NCBI RefSeq assembly: GCF_009720725.1
Contig: NZ_WNKT01000032.1
Span: 1-45,502, forward strand
Direction of reading: 5' to 3'
DNA length: 45,502 bases
DNA from: Allochromatium palmeri
GTDB lineage: Bacteria; Pseudomonadota; Gammaproteobacteria; Chromatiales; Chromatiaceae
The notes under the pieces were generated by a model that was not told the DNA's origin, did not search any database, and saw nothing but the letters and a program-made list of their open reading frames with translations. Below are positions 40,903-45,502 of the stretch, one piece after another. Position 1 is the stretch's first letter. Each line of letters begins with the position of its first letter. The translations under genes and the position numbers were made by a program.

Positions 40903-41982
40903 ATGAAGCATCTATCGAAAATCCTTCCCTGGCTGTTAGTTCTGCCGCTCGTCGGTTGCGGCACCTCGCCAACGCGCGGGACGTCGGCCTATGACGACAG
41001 ACCGGCGTCCGTCCGTGTCAGTGGCGATTTTGCTGGAGCACCTGGTGTCGACGCCTTCGTCGACCGCATGCGCCGGCATGGCTATTCACCCGACCGCACA
41101 GCGGCGATCCTCTCGGGTGCGCGGCGTCAGCAGTCCATCATCAATCTGATGAACCGTCAGGCTCCGAGTAAAAGCACCGGGCCGAATGGAGCCTGGACCC
41201 GTTATCGGGCCAAGTTCCTCGGCGAAGACTCCATCAACAACGGCGTGGCCTTCTGGCGTCGCAACGAAGCGGCGCTAGCGCGCGCGACCGCGCGCTATGG
41301 CGTTCCGTCCGAATACATCGTCGCGATCATCGGCGTCGAAACGCGCTATGGCGGCTTCACCGGCAAGACGCGCATCATCGACGCACTGTCAACGCTCTCT
41401 TTCGCCTATCCACGCCGTGCCGAGTATTTCAGCGGCGAGCTTGAGAACTACCTCATCATGGCGCGCGAGGAGAATATCGATCCCTTCGCGCCGCGCGGCT
41501 CGTTCGCTGGCGCCATGGGGTTGGGGCAGTTCATGCCGTCGAGCTTCCGTGATTACGCGGTCGATTTCAACGATGACGGCCATCGCGACCTCTGGAATCC
41601 GACCGATGCCATCGGCAGCGTCGCCAACTATTTTCGAAGCCACGGCTGGCAGCCGGGCGAGGCGGTGACCGTGCGTGCGCGGGTGGAGTCGCCGGCCGCT
41701 GCGCGCGCCATGAAAAGCGGCTTCAACACCAGTTATGGGCTCAACGATCTTGCGAGTCGCGGCATCACACCCACGCGCGCGCTCGGGCGTGTCGGCACCG
41801 TCAGTCTGCTCGAACTCGATGCCCAGGGTGGCTATGAATACTGGCTCGGGCTCAAGAACTTCTACGTCATTACACGCTACAATCACAGTACCTACTACGC
41901 CATGGCCGTGTACCAGCTCGCCCAGGCGATCCGCGCGCGCAAGGGCGGACCGGACGGGACGCGGGTCAGTTCGGCTGGGTGA
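40903..41982 (+). CDS. mltB: Lytic murein transglycosylase B (MltB)
   Basis: This 359-aa outer-membrane lipoprotein cuts glycan strands of peptidoglycan to anhydromuropeptides. The lipobox is LVGC with Cys19. IIGVETRYGGFTG contains the catalytic Glu. GAMGLGQFMPSSFRDYAVDF and DLWNPTDAIGSVANYF are SLT-MltB family segments. YNHSTYYAMAVYQLAQAI closes the protein. ATG 40903 follows a GAGGT. Confidence 0.93.
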   Translation: MKHLSKILPWLLVLPLVGCGTSPTRGTSAYDDRPASVRVSGDFAGAPGVDAFVDRMRRHGYSPDRTAAILSGARRQQSIINLMNRQAPSKSTGPNGAWTRYRAKFLGEDSINNGVAFWRRNEAALARATARYGVPSEYIVAIIGVETRYGGFTGKTRIIDALSTLSFAYPRRAEYFSGELENYLIMAREENIDPFAPRGSFAGAMGLGQFMPSSFRDYAVDFNDDGHRDLWNPTDAIGSVANYFRSHGWQPGEAVTVRARVESPAAARAMKSGFNTSYGLNDLASRGITPTRALGRVGTVSLLELDAQGGYEYWLGLKNFYVITRYNHSTYYAMAVYQLAQAIRARKGGPDGTRVSSAG

Positions 41983-42038
41983 TCGCGGCCTCTGGTGTCT
42001 GGTGCGCCAAACCTGTCTAGCCTCGGAGATCGTCTGCC

Positions 42039-42620
42039 ATGTCTCAACAGCTTGCCTATGCATCACGCCTGAGCGTCGAGGACTATCTAGCCAGCGAGGA
42101 CGGCGCCGACATCCGGCATGAGTACATCGACGGCGAGCTGTACGCCATGACCGGCGCCAGCCGTCAGCATGTACTCATCGTCGGTAATCTCTATGCGCAC
42201 CTGCGCCCACTGCTGCGCGGAACGCCCTGCCAGCTCTTCGCCAACGACCTGAAGGTCCGGCTCAAGATCGCCGAGCAGGACATCTTCTATTACCCGGATC
42301 TGATCCTGGCCTGCGACCCGGACGACCGGGAGACCTATTACTGCACCCGGCCCTGTCTGCTGGTCGAGGTGCTTTCGAATTCCACCGCACGCATCGATCG
42401 GCGCGAGAAATTACTCGCCTATCAGACGTTGCCAAGCTTGATGGAATATCTGCTCGTCGATCAGCATCAGCGCCGTGTCGAGGTCTATCGCCGGGCGCAG
42501 GGCTGGACGCTGGACGTGCTCACCGAAGGAACAGTACGGCTCGACTGTCTCGATCACGAGGTGCCGCTGGATGTGATCTATGAAGATGTCCCGGCACCGG
42601 ACAGACGACGCGATGCCTGA
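42039..42620 (+). CDS. Uma2 family endonuclease-like protein (DUF820)
   Basis: This 193-aa PD-(D/E)XK-fold protein has LSVEDYLASEDGADIRHEYI and DGELYAMTGAS at the start, then FYYPDLILACDP and PCLLVEVLSNSTARIDRREK carrying the catalytic acidic and Lys residues. DUF820 genes are common in cyanobacteria and phototrophs, often as mobile-associated genes; the role is unknown. ATG 42039 has CGGAGA ahead. It overlaps recG by 8 bp (or more if recG starts earlier). Confidence 0.88.
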   Translation: MSQQLAYASRLSVEDYLASEDGADIRHEYIDGELYAMTGASRQHVLIVGNLYAHLRPLLRGTPCQLFANDLKVRLKIAEQDIFYYPDLILACDPDDRETYYCTRPCLLVEVLSNSTARIDRREKLLAYQTLPSLMEYLLVDQHQRRVEVYRRAQGWTLDVLTEGTVRLDCLDHEVPLDVIYEDVPAPDRRRDA

Positions 42621-44766
42621 CGCCGGCGTCAGCGACAGCGCGGTCGATCCGGCGGTCTTGGCGCCGGAGGCCGGGCTGTCGTCGGATTCGGGCCTGGATC
42701 GGATTCCGGTACGCACGCTCGATCGGGTCGGGCCGAAGATCGCCGAGCGGCTCGAACGGCTCGGCATCCGCACGGTCCAGGATCTGCTCTTTCATCTGCC
42801 GCTACGCTATCAGGACCGCACCCGCTTGACCCCGCTCGTCGAGATCGCGCCTGGGGTCGAGACCTGGGTCGAGGGCGAGATCCTCGAATCCGGCATCGGT
42901 CTGGGGCGGCGGCGCTCGCTCAAGGTCTGGATCGGGGACGCGCTCGGGGCTGGGCTGCTGTTGCGCTTCTTCTATTTCTCGCCCCAGCAGGCCGCTGCGC
43001 TCAAGCCCGGCGAGCGGGTGCGCTGTTATGGTGAGGTGCGCCAGGGGCCGCAGTCGCTGGAGATGGTGCATCCCGAATACCGTCTCCTGCGCGCCGGGGC
43101 CGACGAACCGATCGCCGCCTGTCTGACCCCCATCTACCCCTCGACCGAGGGCTTGCAGCAAACGAGCTGGCGCGGTCTGACCGATCAGGCGCTGGCGCTC
43201 ATGGAACGCACCGCGCCGGCCGAACGGCTGCCGCCCGAGATCCTCGACCCGCTGGGCCTGCCGACCCTGACCGAGGCGCTGGCCTTTCTGCATCGTCCGC
43301 CGCTTGGCACGCCGCTCCAGGAGCTGACCGAGGGCCGGCATCCGGCCTTCGCGCGGTTGGCCTTCGAGGAGCTGGTTGCGCATCAGATGAGTCTGCGCCG
43401 GATGCGGCTGGAACAGCGGCGCGTCTCGGCGCCGGTGCTGGGCGGTGACGGCGGTTTGCGCGAGCGCTTGCGGGCCAGTCTGCCGTTCCGGCTCACCGCG
43501 TCGCAGGAGCGGGTGGTCGCTGAGATCGCCGCCGATCTGGCGCAGCCACGGCCGATGCAGCGGTTGCTCCAGGGCGACGTGGGCGCGGGCAAGACGGTGG
43601 TGGCGGCGCTGGCCGCGCTCCAGGCGCTGGAGTCGGGCTGTCAGGCTGCGCTCATGGCGCCGACCGAACTGCTGGCCGAGCAGCATCAGCGCAGTCTGAG
43701 CGGCTGGCTCGGTGCGCTCGGGATCGAGCCGGTGTGGCTGGCCGGGCGTCACAAGGGACGCGAGCGCGAGGAACGACTGGCGGCGATCGCCTCCGGCGCG
43801 GCGCCGATCGTGGTCGGCACCCATGCGCTGTTGCAGGACGATGTGGTTTTTCAGGATCTGGGGCTGGTCATCATCGACGAGCAGCATCGCTTCGGTGTCC
43901 ATCAGCGCATGAAGCTGCGCGAGAAGGGCGGCGGCGAGGACGGGGCGCCGCATCAGCTCATCATGACCGCGACGCCGATTCCGCGCTCGCTGGCGATGAC
44001 GCTCTATGCTGATCTGGATCTGTCGGTGATCGACGGGCTGCCGCCAGGACGCACGCCGATCGTCACGCGCGCGGTGCCGGATACGCGGCGCGACGAGGTC
44101 ATCGAGCGGGTGCGTCAGGCGTGTCTGGCGGGGCGACAGGCGTATTGGGTCTGTACGCTGATCGAAGAGTCGGAGGTGCTGGAGTGTCAGGCGGCCGAGG
44201 ATACGGCGCGTCAGTTGAGTGAGTGTCTGGAGGGGTTACGGGTCGGGTTGGTGCATGGTCGGCTCAAGAGCCAGGACCGCGATGCGCTGATGGCGGAGTT
44301 TGCATCCGGTGCGCTGGATCTGCTGGTGGCGACGACGGTGATCGAGGTCGGGGTCGATGTGCCGAATGCCAGTTTGATGATTATTGAGAATCCGGAGCGG
44401 TTGGGGTTGGCGCAGTTGCATCAATTACGCGGACGGGTTGGGCGTGGGTCGGTGGAGAGTCATTGTCTGCTGCTCTATCACGCGCCGCTGTCGGCGATTG
44501 CGCGTGAGCGGCTTGGGATCATTCGTGATTCGACCAGTGGGTTTGAAATTGCCGAGCGTGATTTGGCGATTCGGGGGGCGGGTGAGGTGTTAGGGACGCG
44601 CCAGACGGGGAGTATTCAATTCCGCATTGCTGATCCGTTGCGGGATCAGCCGTTGATTGCCGAGGCGCAGCGGGCGGCGGATCGGTTGCTGGTGGGGTAT
44701 CCCGAACTCATTACGCCGCTGATTGATCGGTGGCTGGGGGAGAGGGAGCATTATGGTGGGGTTTGA
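42613..44766 (+). CDS. recG: ATP-dependent DNA helicase RecG
   Basis: RecG remodels stalled replication forks and Holliday junctions. An N-terminal wedge/OB region (VGPKIAERLERLGIRTVQDL, LRYQDRTRLTPL) precedes the helicase core: GDVGAGKTVVA (Walker A), IIDEQHRFGVHQR (DEQH box) and the C-terminal LRGRVGRG. ATG 42613 (717 aa) overlaps the Uma2 stop; ATG 42580 would add 11 residues. The last quarter has strongly G/T-ending codons, like the end of bchY. An IS630-type element follows 110 bp later. Confidence 0.95.
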   Translation: MPDAGVSDSAVDPAVLAPEAGLSSDSGLDRIPVRTLDRVGPKIAERLERLGIRTVQDLLFHLPLRYQDRTRLTPLVEIAPGVETWVEGEILESGIGLGRRRSLKVWIGDALGAGLLLRFFYFSPQQAAALKPGERVRCYGEVRQGPQSLEMVHPEYRLLRAGADEPIAACLTPIYPSTEGLQQTSWRGLTDQALALMERTAPAERLPPEILDPLGLPTLTEALAFLHRPPLGTPLQELTEGRHPAFARLAFEELVAHQMSLRRMRLEQRRVSAPVLGGDGGLRERLRASLPFRLTASQERVVAEIAADLAQPRPMQRLLQGDVGAGKTVVAALAALQALESGCQAALMAPTELLAEQHQRSLSGWLGALGIEPVWLAGRHKGREREERLAAIASGAAPIVVGTHALLQDDVVFQDLGLVIIDEQHRFGVHQRMKLREKGGGEDGAPHQLIMTATPIPRSLAMTLYADLDLSVIDGLPPGRTPIVTRAVPDTRRDEVIERVRQACLAGRQAYWVCTLIEESEVLECQAAEDTARQLSECLEGLRVGLVHGRLKSQDRDALMAEFASGALDLLVATTVIEVGVDVPNASLMIIENPERLGLAQLHQLRGRVGRGSVESHCLLLYHAPLSAIARERLGIIRDSTSGFEIAERDLAIRGAGEVLGTRQTGSIQFRIADPLRDQPLIAEAQRAADRLLVGYPELITPLIDRWLGEREHYGGV

Positions 44767-44825
44767 GGCGCTTTTACGTGTACAAGGTGAGCTTGGATGG
44801 ATGGCGAATGGCGGGCTAATCTTGC

Positions 44826-44847
44826 ACTAGATTGCAATAAATCTAGT
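44826..44847. repeat. Palindrome at the recG-IS630 junction
   Basis: ACTAGATT (44826-44833) and AATCTAGT (44840-44847) are perfect inverted arms around GCAATA. Two CTAG tetramers are inside; IS630-type elements favour TA-containing CTAG targets. It lies about 30 bp beyond the transposase stop and may be a terminal or target palindrome. Confidence 0.4.
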
Positions 44848-44876
44848 ACCTCGCACCTTAAGTTGACTGGACAATT

Positions 44877-45502
44877 TCATGCCATCAGCGGCTTGCCGAT
44901 ATAGGTCCAGCGAAACGGCTTGGCGAGGGTCTGGTTGAAGAAATCGATGAACTCAAGGAGGCGTTGCTTGAGTTCATCAGTGGAGGCGAAGCGCGCGCGC
45001 TTGAGCAACCGACGGGTGAGGATACCGAACCAGATCTCGACCTGATTGAGCCAGGAACAGTGCTTGGGAGTATAAACAAAGCGGATGCGATGGGCGGGAT
45101 CCTGGAGAAAGGCGGCGCGGGAGGCCATGCTCTGGAGGATCCCCGTTTTTCCCTTGCCACCAAGGTCGCTGTCGATCCCACAGCGTTGGGCGATGGATTC
45201 GACCAGACTGGCCGATTGGTGGGTGTTGAGTTGATCAACGATGAAGATCCACTCGCCCAGCGGATCGGTGTCCAGGGTGCGCTCGATGTGTGCCACAAAA
45301 TCGGCTTCGGTGCGGGTGTCGCCGATGGAGGGGGTGATGACGCGCCCGGTGGCGACCTCGAAGTTGGCGATCAGTGCCTGGGTGCCGTGGCGTTCGTACT
45401 CGAACTCCACCGCCTCGGGATGGCCAGGGCGCATCGGCCGGTTGGGGTGAATGGGATCGAGCGCCTGGATCCCGGTTTTCTCATCGGTGGAGATCACATG
45501 GA
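44877..45502 (-). CDS. IS630-family transposase, C-terminal DDE domain (cut by window edge)
   Basis: The minus-strand frame runs off the right edge, so only the DDE domain is seen. Motifs are STDEKTGIQ (first Asp), IFIVDQLNTHQSASLVE (second Asp) and NQVEIWFGIL (Glu), which are the IS630 catalytic triad. FVYTPKHCSWLNQVEIW is the usual form. The stop is at 44877. No start codon is inside the window (the in-frame ATG is not expected to be the start). The N-terminal helix-turn-helix part must lie outside. Confidence 0.9.
   Translation of the reverse strand, partial: HVISTDEKTGIQALDPIHPNRPMRPGHPEAVEFEYERHGTQALIANFEVATGRVITPSIGDTRTEADFVAHIERTLDTDPLGEWIFIVDQLNTHQSASLVESIAQRCGIDSDLGGKGKTGILQSMASRAAFLQDPAHRIRFVYTPKHCSWLNQVEIWFGILTRRLLKRARFASTDELKQRLLEFIDFFNQTLAKPFRWTYIGKPLMA

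Overview
The window is chromosomal DNA from a phototrophic purple sulfur gammaproteobacterium of the Chromatiaceae. It is GC-rich and carries a photosynthesis gene cluster for bacteriochlorophyll a and spirilloxanthin-series carotenoids. The puf order B1A1-L-M-C-B2A2-B3A3, with three LH1 beta/alpha pairs, matches the arrangement known from Allochromatium vinosum, so Allochromatium or a close relative is the best guess. The species cannot be fixed from this sequence alone.

Layout. 1-5240: an upstream terminator, the heat-shock sigma factor rpoH, bchO, crtI-crtB and a small membrane protein ending in a terminator. 5260-7679 (minus strand): crtD-crtC, joined by an apparent CTGA stop/start overlap. 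7680-7796: a divergent control region with two TGT-N12-ACA (PpsR/CrtJ-type) operators. 7797-23664: a superoperon-like run crtE-crtF-bchC-bchX-bchY-[island]-bchZ-pufB1A1LMC-B2A2-B3A3, closed by a terminator. 23689-27894: yjbQ, a RuBisCO-like protein, idi, lipA and a YdcF/ElyC-like protein. 27870-30321 (minus): an M14-type deacylase and a GCS2-family ligase. 30406-36930: a three-VFT BvgS/EvgS-type hybrid kinase split in two by a deletion plus frameshift, followed by a REC-PAS-GGDEF-EAL protein. 36918-40379 (minus): murU, a SulP transporter and purC. 40510-44766: ridA, mltB, a Uma2-like gene and recG. 44877-end: an IS630-type transposase running off the window.

The most unusual feature is a block of about 3.7 kb between bchY and bchZ (13492-17199). 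These two genes encode the two halves of the same enzyme (chlorophyllide a oxidoreductase) and normally lie side by side. The block is AT-richer and all on the + strand. It holds a series of toxin-antitoxin-type genes: BrnT plus partner, a decayed Phd/YefM-like antitoxin, DUF4160/DUF2442, a PIN toxin with two nonsense codons plus its small partner, and DUF433/DUF5615. A GNAT acetyltransferase is also present. Base composition on the two sides is opposed: G/T-rich third positions in the end of bchY and C/A-rich in the start of bchZ.

How it works together. CrtE, CrtB, CrtI, CrtC, CrtD and CrtF make carotenoids from isoprenoid precursors, and Idi supplies the allylic precursor. BchXYZ and BchC carry out late bacteriochlorophyllide steps. 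PufL, M and C form the reaction centre with its tetraheme cytochrome, and the PufB/A pairs form LH1. The TGT-N12-ACA sites ahead of crtI, between crtD and crtE, and ahead of pufB1 suggest common redox/light repression by a PpsR/CrtJ-type regulator, which is not in this window.
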